A stretch of DNA of 64,000 bases, taken from Flavobacterium sp. LHD-85 (GTDB lineage Bacteria > Bacteroidota > Bacteroidia > Flavobacteriales > Flavobacteriaceae). The stretch lies in NCBI RefSeq assembly GCF_030929595.1, contig NZ_JAVFVR010000009.1, forward strand, positions 62,001-126,000, in the 5' to 3' direction. Shown piece after piece: positions 18,430 to 27,217 of this stretch (positions are counted from its first letter, which is position 1; the number at the start of each line of letters is the position of its first letter). Under the pieces are notes generated by a model that saw only the letters and a list, made by a program, of their open reading frames with translations, was not told the DNA's origin and ran no database searches. The position numbers were made by a program, and so were the translations under genes.

Positions 18430-20457
18430 ATGACGACAAACACGATTCTTTTATTATTGCTTTCTTTAGTAATTGCTGGTGGTTTATCGTACTTTCAATA
18501 TTTTTTCAAAGCCAAAAGTAAATCCAATGTGATTATACTTTTGGCTTTTTTACGTTTTCTGGCCATTTTTGGATTGTTGGTTTTATTGATCAATCCGATA
18601 ATTTCTAAAAATTCGTTAGAAATTACCAAAACGCCTTTAGCTATTGTAGTTGATAATTCTAGTTCTATAGTAGCTTTAAAATCAGAAAAAAAAGCAGTCG
18701 AATTATATCAAAAATTGGTTTCGAATCCAGCTTTAAAAGAAAAATTCGAAATTCAGTCTTATCAATTTGATAACGATTTTAGAACTTCTGATAAATTTGA
18801 TTTTAAAGGAACCCAAACCAATTTAGACGAAGCGGCAAAGAATTTAAAAAGCATCAACAAAAACCTGATTTTCCCAACAGTAATTATTACTGACGGAAAT
18901 CAAACTACAGGAAACGACTATGTATATAGATTCGATCCTGTCAATAAAGTTTATCCTTTGGTTGTGGGAGATACAACCACTTTTTTTGATTTAAAAATCA
19001 ATCAGCTCAACGTAAACAAATATGCTTTTCATAAAAATAAATTTCCTGTCGAAGTTTTTCTGCAATATGCCGGCGACAAAACTGCCAATGCAGAATTTAC
19101 CATTTCGCAAGGAAATACTGTTGTAGCAAAAGAAAAACTTTCCTTTTCACCTTCAAAAAAAACAGCTTCTTTAAACTTGCTATTGCCAGCAGATAAAGTA
19201 GGATTACAGATTTATAAGGCTAGTATTCAATCTTCTGCTAAAGAAAAAAACGGCTACAATAATATCAAGAATTTTGCTGTTGAAATTATAGATCAAAAGT
19301 CAACGATTGCCATTGTTTCGTCTATAAACCATCCAGACATTGCTGCTTTAAAACGTTCGATCGAGGTTAATGCACAGCGTAAAGTAATATTGGTTAAGCC
19401 GAATCAAATTAACGACTTACAAGATGTTTCTGTTTTGGTTTTGTATCAGCCAACAACAGCTTTCAAACCGATATTTGACAATAATAAAGTAAAAGGAACA
19501 AATACCTTTATTATAACGGGAAACAATACCGATTTCAATTTTTTAAATCAGCAGCAAAACAATCTGATTTTTAAAATGAGTAATCAAAGAGAAGATTTCT
19601 TAAGTGAATTCCATCCTGATTTTAATCTTTTTGCAATCGATGATATCGGTTTTGAAAATTTCCCGCCTTTACAAAATCCGTTCGGAAATATAAGTACAAA
19701 CGGAAACGTGTCTGTTTTGCTTTCGTCAAAAATTAGAAACGTTTCTACAAATGCGCCATTATTGGCTTTCGCTGAAAATCAAGGAAAAAGAACTGCTTTT
19801 CTTTTAGGAGAAAATAGCTGGAAATGGCGTCTGCAAAGTCATGTTGATAATCAGTCATTTGAAAAGTATGATGTTTTTATTGATAAAATAGTTCAATATT
19901 TAGCATCATCGGCTTCAAAAAAATCTTTGGTAGTAACTCATGAAAGTTTCTATAATTCTGGAGAAGAAATTATTATCAATGCACAGTATTTCAATAAAAA
20001 TTATGAGTTTGACGAAAAAGCGAGACTTACAATTAGCGTTGTAAATGCAGCAACCAAACAAACTAAAAATTACGATTTACTAAAAGGAAGTAATTCTTTC
20101 TCAGCTAATTTAGAAGGACTTCCTGCTGGAAAATATAATTTTACAGTAAAAGAGTTAAATTCAAATACGTCATACGCAAGTCATTTTGAAATTTTAGATT
20201 TTGATATCGAAAAGCAGTTCGTAAATCCAGATGTTCAAAAATTACAGCAATTAGCACAACAGACAGGAGGAAAAGCATTCTTTGAAGATCAAGCGGATCA
20301 ATTGATTAATACACTTTTGGAAAACAAAGAATACAAATCGATCGAGAAGAATGTTTCAAGTAAAACTCCAATTATTGATTGGGTTTGGTTGTTAATTTTG
20401 ATTGCTGCTTTATTGACAACAGAATGGTTTATTAGGAAGTATAATGGGTTACTTTAA
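18430..20457 (+). CDS. VWA-domain membrane protein
   Basis: 675 residues. Two N-terminal membrane helices (about 5-25 and 36-58) are followed by a von Willebrand A-like domain with a MIDAS-like DxSxS (DNSSS, about Asp75) and VIITDGNQTTG. A long beta-rich middle follows, and then a C-terminal helix (WVWLLILIAALLTTEWFIRKY) ending in a short basic tail. This is the layout of Bacteroidetes membrane proteins related to BatA/BatB-type and glutamine-amidotransferase-like VWA proteins, but no MoxR ATPase is next to it. The bulk would face the periplasm. Function unknown. Confidence 0.75.
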   Translation: MTTNTILLLLLSLVIAGGLSYFQYFFKAKSKSNVIILLAFLRFLAIFGLLVLLINPIISKNSLEITKTPLAIVVDNSSSIVALKSEKKAVELYQKLVSNPALKEKFEIQSYQFDNDFRTSDKFDFKGTQTNLDEAAKNLKSINKNLIFPTVIITDGNQTTGNDYVYRFDPVNKVYPLVVGDTTTFFDLKINQLNVNKYAFHKNKFPVEVFLQYAGDKTANAEFTISQGNTVVAKEKLSFSPSKKTASLNLLLPADKVGLQIYKASIQSSAKEKNGYNNIKNFAVEIIDQKSTIAIVSSINHPDIAALKRSIEVNAQRKVILVKPNQINDLQDVSVLVLYQPTTAFKPIFDNNKVKGTNTFIITGNNTDFNFLNQQQNNLIFKMSNQREDFLSEFHPDFNLFAIDDIGFENFPPLQNPFGNISTNGNVSVLLSSKIRNVSTNAPLLAFAENQGKRTAFLLGENSWKWRLQSHVDNQSFEKYDVFIDKIVQYLASSASKKSLVVTHESFYNSGEEIIINAQYFNKNYEFDEKARLTISVVNAATKQTKNYDLLKGSNSFSANLEGLPAGKYNFTVKELNSNTSYASHFEILDFDIEKQFVNPDVQKLQQLAQQTGGKAFFEDQADQLINTLLENKEYKSIEKNVSSKTPIIDWVWLLILIAALLTTEWFIRKYNGLL

Positions 20458-20490
20458 GTTGCAAAGGTTCAGAGAGACAAAGGTTCAAAG
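20458..20490. repeat. AGGTTC-type intergenic repeat
   Basis: TTGCAAAGGTTCAGAGAGAC followed by AAAGGTTCAAAG resembles the CTAAGGTTCTGAGAT repeat after fabG. It lies directly after the VWA gene stop. Confidence 0.45.
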
Positions 20491-20539
20491 TTTTTTACTA
20501 ACTTGAAACTTTAAACGTGAAACAAAATAAACCAAAATC

Positions 20540-21436
20540 ATGGACTTCAGGCTAAAAGTTTTCTACACCGTCGCGCTCCGCCTTAATTTTACTAAAGCGG
20601 CAACAGAATTGTATATTACGCAGCCAGCAGTTTCTAAACATATTCAAGAATTAGAAGAAACCTATAAAACCAAACTCTTTGAACGGAATGGTTCTAAAAT
20701 CGCTTTAACGCCCGCAGGAAAAATTCTTTTAAAATATACTAAGAGTATTTTTAATATTTACCGAGAAATAGACTTTGAAATGAGTTCGTTTAATGCAGAA
20801 CGTCAAGGTTTGCTTAGGTTAGGAGCAAGTACAACCATTTCTCAATATATTATTTCTCCAGTTTTGGCTAGTTTTCATCAGAAACAAAAAGACATAAAAG
20901 TCAATTTGCTGAATGGAAATACAGAACAAATAGAAAATGCCTTAATCAATAAAGAAATTGAGATCGGAATTGTAGAAGGACAATCTAAAAATCAATCTAT
21001 CAAATACATTCCGTTTTTAAAAGACGAATTGGTTTTAGTTTGTAGCAACAAGAATCCTCTAGTGAAACAGAATGAAATTTCATTAAGCGATTTAAAATCA
21101 ATGAAATTCATAACTCGAGAACGTGGATCTGGAACACTTGAAGTTATAGAATTTGCCTTGAAAAAAGCAGGTTTAAAATTCTCTGATTTACAAATAGAAA
21201 TGCAGTTGGGAAGTACAGAAAGCATAAAATCTTACTTATTAAACTCAGATTGTTTTGCTTTTATGTCTGTTCATGCTGTAAGTAAAGAGTTGAAAAACAA
21301 AGAATTGATTGTTTTGGATGTGGAGAAATTATCTGTAGAAAGATATTTTTACATTATTACTTTGCAAGGAAAATCAGATTCTTTATCAGAACTATTTATT
21401 CAAAATTTAGCAAATCATTATAACTTGAAGTTATAG
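20540..21436 (+). CDS. LysR-family transcriptional regulator
   Basis: 298 residues. The N-terminal winged helix-turn-helix reads FYTVALRLNFTKAATELYITQPAVSKHIQELE. A LysR substrate-binding domain spans about 90-298 (LRLGASTTISQYIISPVLASF; ELVLVCSNKNPL). It is followed 75 nt later by a YeiH-family transporter gene in the same direction. LysR/YeiH pairs are common, so control of that transporter is likely. The effector is unknown, with sulfur metabolites as candidates from family knowledge. Confidence 0.93.
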   Translation: MDFRLKVFYTVALRLNFTKAATELYITQPAVSKHIQELEETYKTKLFERNGSKIALTPAGKILLKYTKSIFNIYREIDFEMSSFNAERQGLLRLGASTTISQYIISPVLASFHQKQKDIKVNLLNGNTEQIENALINKEIEIGIVEGQSKNQSIKYIPFLKDELVLVCSNKNPLVKQNEISLSDLKSMKFITRERGSGTLEVIEFALKKAGLKFSDLQIEMQLGSTESIKSYLLNSDCFAFMSVHAVSKELKNKELIVLDVEKLSVERYFYIITLQGKSDSLSELFIQNLANHYNLKL

Positions 21437-21511
21437 CCTATTGTAATTTACGATTGGTGTTTTCAATATAAACTGCGGAACTTTGCGACATAATATCAAT
21501 ACCCATTTATT

Positions 21512-22477
21512 TTGAAAACAAAAGAACAAACCACAGCACAATTATTCGAAACTAATCAATCAGTACAGCAAGTGCTTTTTCTTGCCGTAATTGTTTTATG
21601 TTTATTTTCGATCATTTCTCCGCCAATAGCACTTTTATTAGGCGTTTTAATTGTGAATCTTTTCGGAAATCCATTTGTAGAATTCAATCATAAAGCAATA
21701 ACCTTTTTATTGCAGTTTTCGGTTGTTGGTTTAGGATTCGGAATGAATGCCAACAGTGCAGTTTCAGCTGGAAAAGAAGGATTTGTTCTGACTGTTTTTT
21801 CAATCTTTAGCACTTTACTTTTCGGATTGCTTTTGGGGAAGTGGCTTAAAACAGAACGAAAAACGTCTCATTTAATTTCTTGCGGAACAGCAATCTGCGG
21901 AGGAAGCGCTATTGCTGCCATTTCGCCAGTAATCAAATCAAACGAAAATCAGACTTCAATTGCTTTAGGGGTTATTTTTATACTAAATTCAATTGCTTTG
22001 TTTGTTTTCCCATTCATCGGACATCAATTAGATTTATCACAAAAAGATTTTGGATTATGGTGTGCTATTGCCATTCACGATACGAGTTCTGTAGTTGGTG
22101 CGGCAAATAAGTATGGTGCGGAAGCATTGCAAGTTGCTACAACAGTAAAATTGGCGAGAGCTTTATGGATTATTCCAATTTCAATCTTGACCGCTTTTCT
22201 TTTTAAAAGCAAGAATTCAAAAATCAAAATTCCTTATTTTATTGGTTTGTTTGTTATAGCAATGCTAGTAAATACCTATGTTCCGTCAACAGCCATTTTT
22301 ACAGGTCATCTTGTTGGGATTGCGAAAATTGGTTTAACGGTAACTTTGTTTTTGATTGGAGCAACTTTAAATTTTACTACTTTAAAAACAGTAGGAGTAA
22401 AGCCTTTACTGCAAGGTGTTTTTCTTTGGATTTTTATAGCCGTTTTAGCTTTACTGTCAATTCTATATATGGGCTAG
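21512..22477 (+). CDS. YeiH-family putative sulfate/anion exporter
   Basis: 321 residues, about 9-10 membrane helices, family UPF0324 (YeiH). Typical motifs are GLGFGMN, CGTAICGGSAIAAISPVI and AIHDTSSVVGAA. The most likely start is a TTG at 21512, because no in-frame ATG occurs before the first helix. The next Met is inside GFGMN and would remove two helices. It follows a LysR gene and ends in a long inverted repeat. Proposed substrates for the family include sulfate or related anions; nothing in the sequence fixes it here. Confidence 0.88.
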   Translation: MKTKEQTTAQLFETNQSVQQVLFLAVIVLCLFSIISPPIALLLGVLIVNLFGNPFVEFNHKAITFLLQFSVVGLGFGMNANSAVSAGKEGFVLTVFSIFSTLLFGLLLGKWLKTERKTSHLISCGTAICGGSAIAAISPVIKSNENQTSIALGVIFILNSIALFVFPFIGHQLDLSQKDFGLWCAIAIHDTSSVVGAANKYGAEALQVATTVKLARALWIIPISILTAFLFKSKNSKIKIPYFIGLFVIAMLVNTYVPSTAIFTGHLVGIAKIGLTVTLFLIGATLNFTTLKTVGVKPLLQGVFLWIFIAVLALLSILYMG

Positions 22478-22480
22478 TTT

Positions 22481-22622
22481 TTTTAACCGCAAAGAGTGCA
22501 AGGTTCATACATAAAAGACTAAATACAAACGCAAAGTTCGCAAAGCTATATAGATAAAGCTTTGCGAACTTTTTGTTTTTATTCTCAATCCTAAAAAAAT
22601 CTTTGCGTTCTTTGCGGTAAAA
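22481..22622. repeat. Nested ACCGCAAAG inverted repeat between convergent genes
   Basis: Outer arms ACCGCAAAGAGTGCAAGG and its approximate complement CTTTGCGTTCTTTGCGGT flank an inner perfect 15-bp stem AAAGTTCGCAAAGCT (22533-22547) / AGCTTTGCGAACTTT (22558-22572). The inner stem is followed by TTGTTTTT and can act as a terminator for the YeiH gene and, in reverse, for the secreted protein gene. The nested form looks like a small dispersed element. Confidence 0.75.
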
Positions 22623-22646
22623 CTATACTCAAAGTTTTTAACTATA

Positions 22647-23597
22647 TTACTTTACATTGGAGAATTTTACAATTGGTTTGTCAATCATTTTGTAAAATTT
22701 TCCTTTGAATGAATAATGCCTCTCGATTACAAAGTTAAATTGCTTTTTAGTTTTTGCCATTTGTGTAAGTTCGGCAGGCAAATCAACTTCAAAATCGTCT
22801 TCTGTTCCTTTAGCTTTTTTGTATGATCCTGTTGTAATAATTTTAAAGTCCCTAAAAAACTTTTTATTATTATCTGTAATAACGGTATAAGTACTTGACC
22901 ATTCAGAACTAATGCTGTTGGTAAGCGAGTAATTATCAATTTCCATTAAAGGCTGGTATTTTCCGTCAAATCCGGCAATTAAATAAAAATATCTGTTGTA
23001 GGGAGCGCCTGCGCCGCCGTTAGCATGTACAAGGGATAAAGCATATTGATCTTCTCCAATTTCAACCAATTTTGGAGTTGGGCATTGTGCAAAAGCACCA
23101 AACGCGGCCACAGCTGGTTGAAAAGATTTCATTTCCCAAGAATTGCCATTTTTTGCAAATTTTGCCAAACCAAGTAATCCACCAGAAAAACGACCTGTTT
23201 GAAGTCCGTCTTCATCATGGACAGAATGATTAAAAGCTACAATTTTGAATCGATTTCCCTTTGAGTCTGAATAATCTATATCGGCAAGAAGTCTAGAGGC
23301 AACGCCTTCGGTATAAGGAAATAATTGATCGCCTTCTACACCGTTTACATCTGTATAAGCAGAAGGTGTGCAAGTTTTACAGATCCAACTTATGAAACCG
23401 CTTCCGTCGCGCTTGCCATATTCAGTGCCAGGAAATAGTTGCCACATTACCTTTTTTGCTTTAAAAGGTTCGGTTATTTTTAAAATTCTTTTTGGATTTA
23501 AAATTGTGTCGTTTACTTTGCCTGGGGTTAATTCAATTTCTTGAGAAAAGCAAATGCTAGATAAAAGACTAGCAACAGTAAGAAAAATATGGCGCAT
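22647..23597 (-). CDS. Secreted protein of unknown function
   Basis: 316 residues. The signal peptide MRHIFLTVASLLSSICFSQ is followed by a mature protein rich in beta strands and aromatics. Paired cysteines WICKTCTPS suggest a disulfide or metal site. Other landmarks are EGDQLFPYTEGVASRLLADIDYSD and LVHANGGAGAPYNRYFYLI. I do not recognise a family. It is convergent with the YeiH gene and divergent from the next gene. Periplasmic or outer-membrane location is inferred only from the signal peptide; no lipobox or T9SS tail is present. Confidence 0.7.
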   Translation of the reverse strand: MRHIFLTVASLLSSICFSQEIELTPGKVNDTILNPKRILKITEPFKAKKVMWQLFPGTEYGKRDGSGFISWICKTCTPSAYTDVNGVEGDQLFPYTEGVASRLLADIDYSDSKGNRFKIVAFNHSVHDEDGLQTGRFSGGLLGLAKFAKNGNSWEMKSFQPAVAAFGAFAQCPTPKLVEIGEDQYALSLVHANGGAGAPYNRYFYLIAGFDGKYQPLMEIDNYSLTNSISSEWSSTYTVITDNNKKFFRDFKIITTGSYKKAKGTEDDFEVDLPAELTQMAKTKKQFNFVIERHYSFKGKFYKMIDKPIVKFSNVK

Positions 23598-23716
23598 ATT
23601 TTAGATTTAATACCTAGCAAACATACAAAGAAAAATATTGTTAATATTGAACTTCTCTCGTTTTTAGGCTAATAAATTATAAAAGTTAAAATAGTAGAAT
23701 CTTAATGATAGTATTT

Positions 23717-23747
23717 TTTGCGTATTCTTTAATTAAAGCTAAATTTG
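23717..23747 (+). promoter_or_regulatory. Bacteroidetes sigma-A promoter for the phospholipase/nuclease gene
   Basis: -33 TTTG (23717-23720) and -7 TAAATTTG (23740-23747) are separated by 19 nt, an exact fit to the TTTG-N19-TAnnTTTG pattern. The ATG is 22 nt downstream of the -7 box. Confidence 0.75.
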
Positions 23748-23769
23748 CTCCCTCTAATAAAAAAAACAA

Positions 23770-24768
23770 ATGAAGAAAATCCAAATGAGACCAAAACTAA
23801 TCGCTTTCGGAGCTTTAGTTATTGGGTTTATAATGCTATCATGGGGAAATGTAGGCCATGAGCGTATTAACAAAGCAGCTGTAATGGCTTTACCAAAACA
23901 GTTACAGATCTTTTTTTACAATCACATTGATTTTATTACGCAAGAGGCTTCAGTTCCTGATATCCGTAAGTATGCTTTAAATTATAAAGAAGAAGGCCCA
24001 AGACATTATTTTGATATGGAAAACTTTGGAGCCGCTGATACTTATCCGAAAACATTAGAAGAAGCAAAACAAAAATATGAAGCTAAATTTTTAAGTGATA
24101 ATGGAATCTTGCCTTGGTATATTGAAGATATGATGGCAAAATTGACTAAAGCTTTTAAAGAGAAAAATAGAGCCGAAATCTTATTTCTTGCTGCAGATTT
24201 AGGTCATTATATTGGTGATGCGCACATGCCTTTGCATACTTCTAAAAACCACGATGGACAATTGACAGATCAAAAAGGAATTCACTCTTTATGGGAAAGC
24301 AGATTGCCAGAGTTATTCGTTAAAAATTACAAATTGAATGTTCCTGAAGCTCAATATTATGCTGATGTTCACAAAGCAATTTGGGACATGATTAATGATA
24401 CTCATACCTTGGCGCAGCCTTTATTGGATATTGATAAAAAATTAAGAGTTGCAACTCCAGAAAATAAAGTTTTTGAAATGGATGCTGAAGGTAAAATTGC
24501 AAAAACGAAATACAATACGTCTAAATTCTCTGATGAATATGCTACAAAATTGCATGCAGAGCTAAATGGTATGGTTGAAAGCCAAATGAGAAAAGCGATT
24601 AGTGCAACGGCAAGTTTTTGGTACACTGCTTGGGTAAATGCAGGGAAACCTGATTTAAGCGACTTAGATGCGCCAGCTGTTACACAAAGAAATTACCAAT
24701 TTTTGCAAGAAGATTTAAAATTATATCAGAAAGGAAATTTGTTCGGGATGAAGAATCAAAACGATTAA
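23770..24768 (+). CDS. S1/P1 nuclease / zinc-dependent phospholipase C superfamily protein
   Basis: 332 residues with an N-terminal hydrophobic signal segment (about 8-23) and then WGNVGHERIN. Mature Trp25 and His30 correspond to the N-terminal zinc ligands of this superfamily. Further ligand blocks are VPDIRKY, GPRHYFDMENFG and the diagnostic HYIGDAHMPLHTSKNHDG ... GIHSLWE. The enzyme should be secreted or periplasmic and cleave phosphodiester bonds. The sequence alone does not decide between nucleic acid and phospholipid as substrate. Monocistronic, with a canonical promoter and a bidirectional terminator after it. Confidence 0.85.
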   Translation: MKKIQMRPKLIAFGALVIGFIMLSWGNVGHERINKAAVMALPKQLQIFFYNHIDFITQEASVPDIRKYALNYKEEGPRHYFDMENFGAADTYPKTLEEAKQKYEAKFLSDNGILPWYIEDMMAKLTKAFKEKNRAEILFLAADLGHYIGDAHMPLHTSKNHDGQLTDQKGIHSLWESRLPELFVKNYKLNVPEAQYYADVHKAIWDMINDTHTLAQPLLDIDKKLRVATPENKVFEMDAEGKIAKTKYNTSKFSDEYATKLHAELNGMVESQMRKAISATASFWYTAWVNAGKPDLSDLDAPAVTQRNYQFLQEDLKLYQKGNLFGMKNQND

Positions 24769-24825
24769 AAATTTTGTTTCAAATTTTCATAGCTTAACGT
24801 TTCAAGTTAGTTTCTGAAACCTAAA

Positions 24826-24864
24826 AAAAAAAGCCTCATATCGTAAAGATTTGAGGCTTTTTTT
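24826..24864. terminator. Bidirectional intrinsic terminator
   Basis: Stem AAAAAAAGCCTCA (24826-24838) / TGAGGCTTTTTTT (24852-24864), with A-run on one side and T-run on the other. It serves the convergent genes on both sides. Confidence 0.9.
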
Positions 24865-24878
24865 AATAATGATTTTAA

Positions 24879-27017
24879 TTAATTATGGACATTGGCATAT
24901 AATTTCTTGTTCTTGTCAGTCAAATTTTTAAACTGATATTCTTTCTCTTTCAAAACATAAGAAGCTGATTGATAATAAGAAATAGTTTCATCAACTAGAT
25001 TCTTATTTTCAGTTTTCAATGGAATTTCATCATAATGGATTTGGAATTCAGGTGAAATCCCAGTTTTCTCATTAAGTTTTAACTGCAGCTGTTTTATCTG
25101 CTGTTTTGGAGATAAAATTGTCAAAACATTGTCTTTTATTAAACCAAGATCCTGATAAGTTGCTATAAAAGCTCTTGGCTGATAATCTGATTTAAATACA
25201 TCACGTCCAAAGAATTTGCTTTCATAATCAAAATGCAGAAGACCAAATAATGTTGGCATAATATCGATTTGCGATATTAGTTTGTTGAATTTTTCTGGCT
25301 TCATATCTGGTGTATATATTAAAGCTGGAATTCTGTATTTGTCTAACGGAAGTTCTGTTTTTCCTGCACTAGACGCACAATGATCGGCTACAATTACAAA
25401 GACAGTATTTTTATACCAAGGCTGTTTTTCGGCCTGCTTAAAGAATTGTTGTAAAGCATAATCGGTATATTTAACGCCACCATCACGAGATTTGATATTT
25501 CCCGGAATATCAATTTTATTGTTCGGATACGTAAAAGGCCTATGATTGCTTACCGTCATAATATGGTTGAAAAATGGCTTACTTTGCTTAGCTTCAGCAT
25601 TCATAATTCTGATTGCTTTATTATACATGTCTTCATCACAAACTCCCCAAACATTAGAAAAAGTAACTTCATTTTCTGAGAAACCCGATTTGTCTATAAT
25701 TTGATAACCATTTCCGGTGTAGAAATCCTGCATATTATCAAAAAACGCATCTCCGCCATACATGAATTTTACATTGTAGCCTTTTTGAAGAAAGACAGAT
25801 CCAGTTGAGAATTTATTTTTATTGTCTTCTCTTTTCACAACACTTTCGCCAGCTGTTGGAGGCAAACATAAAGTTACAGCTTCAAGACCGCGAACAGTTC
25901 TGTTTCCAGCTGCATAAACATTGGTAAATAGCAAACTTTTTTGAGCGAGACTGTCTAAAAATGGAGTGATATTTTGTTCGTTTCCGTACATTTTCATGAA
26001 GTCGGCACTTAAACTTTCAATGGTAATTAAAACTACATTTTTGTGCTGTTCCAATGAATCTTCTTTTACTTGGTGCAAAGTGTTGTTTCCTGTAATTGCT
26101 GGAAAATCCTGCCTTAAGATGGCAAATGCTTTTTCGTTTGGAATTGTTTTGTAGAATTTAAAATAATCTAACTTGTTATTCTGAAACGCTAAGTAGAACT
26201 TATAAATTCCATTTGATTGCAGTTCATTTGCAAAAACATTTTTGGAATTCTCAGTTGTAGCCAAGCCTGGAACAGCTAATAGAGAACACACAAACAAAAC
26301 TGCATAAATAGTTGAAATTTTCAATTTTTCATTGAAACTTGGAATCTCATCGATATAATTTCTGGATTTCTTAATAATGAAATAAGTAACAGTTCCTGTA
26401 ACGATAAATAAAGCAGAAAATATAGGAACTACCGGATAAGACTGCATAATGTTTCCGATAACCTCGTTGGTATAAATCAGATAATTAACGGCTATAAAAT
26501 TGTATTTTACACCAAATTCATTCCAGAAGAAAAACTCGCTGATTGCATTTTGAAGAATCAATAAAACGTAAAGAAAGATTACAAAAGCAAAAAGCCAGAA
26601 TCTGATTTTGTTTCTGTGTTTTGGGAGAAAAAGAAAAAGGGAGAATAAAAGTGTTTTTATTGAAACAAAGATCAGAATGATTCTAGGCAAAGCGCCTCCA
26701 TATTCATCAAATATGCTTTTTCCAGAAGCCATGTATAATAAAAGCGCTAGAAAACCAGCTAGTACAATATATCCATAAGGTTTGTTATATTTAGAATTCG
26801 AAATAAAAATAAGATACAGCCACAGGAAAACCGAAGTCAAAATAAAGACGAAAAAGTCTGATAATAAACCGAATGAAAAGATTTTTAAGCTCTCAATAAA
26901 TGTAAACGAACTTTGGGTAATGGGATGAAAAAGCAATACTATTCTAAGTGTGAAACTCACAATAAAATACAGTAAAGCTAGATTGTAGAAAGGCGAAAGT
27001 TTTTTGTAAAAATTCAT
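24879..27017 (-). CDS. LTA synthase-like membrane sulfatase / phosphoglycerol transferase
   Basis: 712 residues. About five membrane helices (roughly 10-240) are followed by an alkaline-phosphatase superfamily domain (about 310-610). Metal-site motifs are VVLITIESLSADFMKMYGNE (Glu ligand), AGNRTVRGLEA (the Thr is the likely nucleophile, as in LtaS-type enzymes) and VFVIVADHCA (Asp-His ligands). Such proteins in Gram-negative bacteria transfer phosphoglycerol or phosphoethanolamine to envelope glycans or lipids; the acceptor here is unknown. It is divergent from the two-component system 200 nt away and may be one of its targets. Confidence 0.87.
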   Translation of the reverse strand: MNFYKKLSPFYNLALLYFIVSFTLRIVLLFHPITQSSFTFIESLKIFSFGLLSDFFVFILTSVFLWLYLIFISNSKYNKPYGYIVLAGFLALLLYMASGKSIFDEYGGALPRIILIFVSIKTLLFSLFLFLPKHRNKIRFWLFAFVIFLYVLLILQNAISEFFFWNEFGVKYNFIAVNYLIYTNEVIGNIMQSYPVVPIFSALFIVTGTVTYFIIKKSRNYIDEIPSFNEKLKISTIYAVLFVCSLLAVPGLATTENSKNVFANELQSNGIYKFYLAFQNNKLDYFKFYKTIPNEKAFAILRQDFPAITGNNTLHQVKEDSLEQHKNVVLITIESLSADFMKMYGNEQNITPFLDSLAQKSLLFTNVYAAGNRTVRGLEAVTLCLPPTAGESVVKREDNKNKFSTGSVFLQKGYNVKFMYGGDAFFDNMQDFYTGNGYQIIDKSGFSENEVTFSNVWGVCDEDMYNKAIRIMNAEAKQSKPFFNHIMTVSNHRPFTYPNNKIDIPGNIKSRDGGVKYTDYALQQFFKQAEKQPWYKNTVFVIVADHCASSAGKTELPLDKYRIPALIYTPDMKPEKFNKLISQIDIMPTLFGLLHFDYESKFFGRDVFKSDYQPRAFIATYQDLGLIKDNVLTILSPKQQIKQLQLKLNEKTGISPEFQIHYDEIPLKTENKNLVDETISYYQSASYVLKEKEYQFKNLTDKNKKLYANVHN

Positions 27018-27073
27018 CGGACTTATTTTTTTTACAAAATTAATTTTGAATGATTAATGCCAGATTAAGTTCC

Positions 27074-27117
27074 ACTTTTACCTTACTTAACGTTAACTTA
27101 AAGTTTGCTTAAGATAC
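27074..27117. promoter_or_regulatory. Putative OmpR/PhoB-class operator: four 11-bp direct half-sites
   Basis: ACTTTTACCTT, ACTTAACGTTA, ACTTAAAGTTT and GCTTAAGATAC follow one another with no gaps, each 11 bp. Three share CTTAA at an 11-nt step. Such 11-bp head-to-tail half-sites are the known binding mode of OmpR-family regulators. It lies about 53 nt upstream of a -7 box for the response regulator gene, suggesting autoregulation. Confidence 0.55.
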
Positions 27118-27169
27118 TGATTTTCTTTATTTATTGCTGGATCGGATTATTTCTGAGGCCGAATTTATT

Positions 27170-27177
27170 TATCTTTG
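27170..27177 (+). promoter_or_regulatory. -7 box of the two-component operon
   Basis: TATCTTTG matches TAnnTTTG, 40 nt before the response regulator ATG. No clear TTTG lies at the -33 distance, which would suit an activator-dependent promoter. Confidence 0.5.
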
Positions 27178-27217
27178 AATAGAAAAACGAAATTCAAATT
27201 TTAATCAGATACGATAA

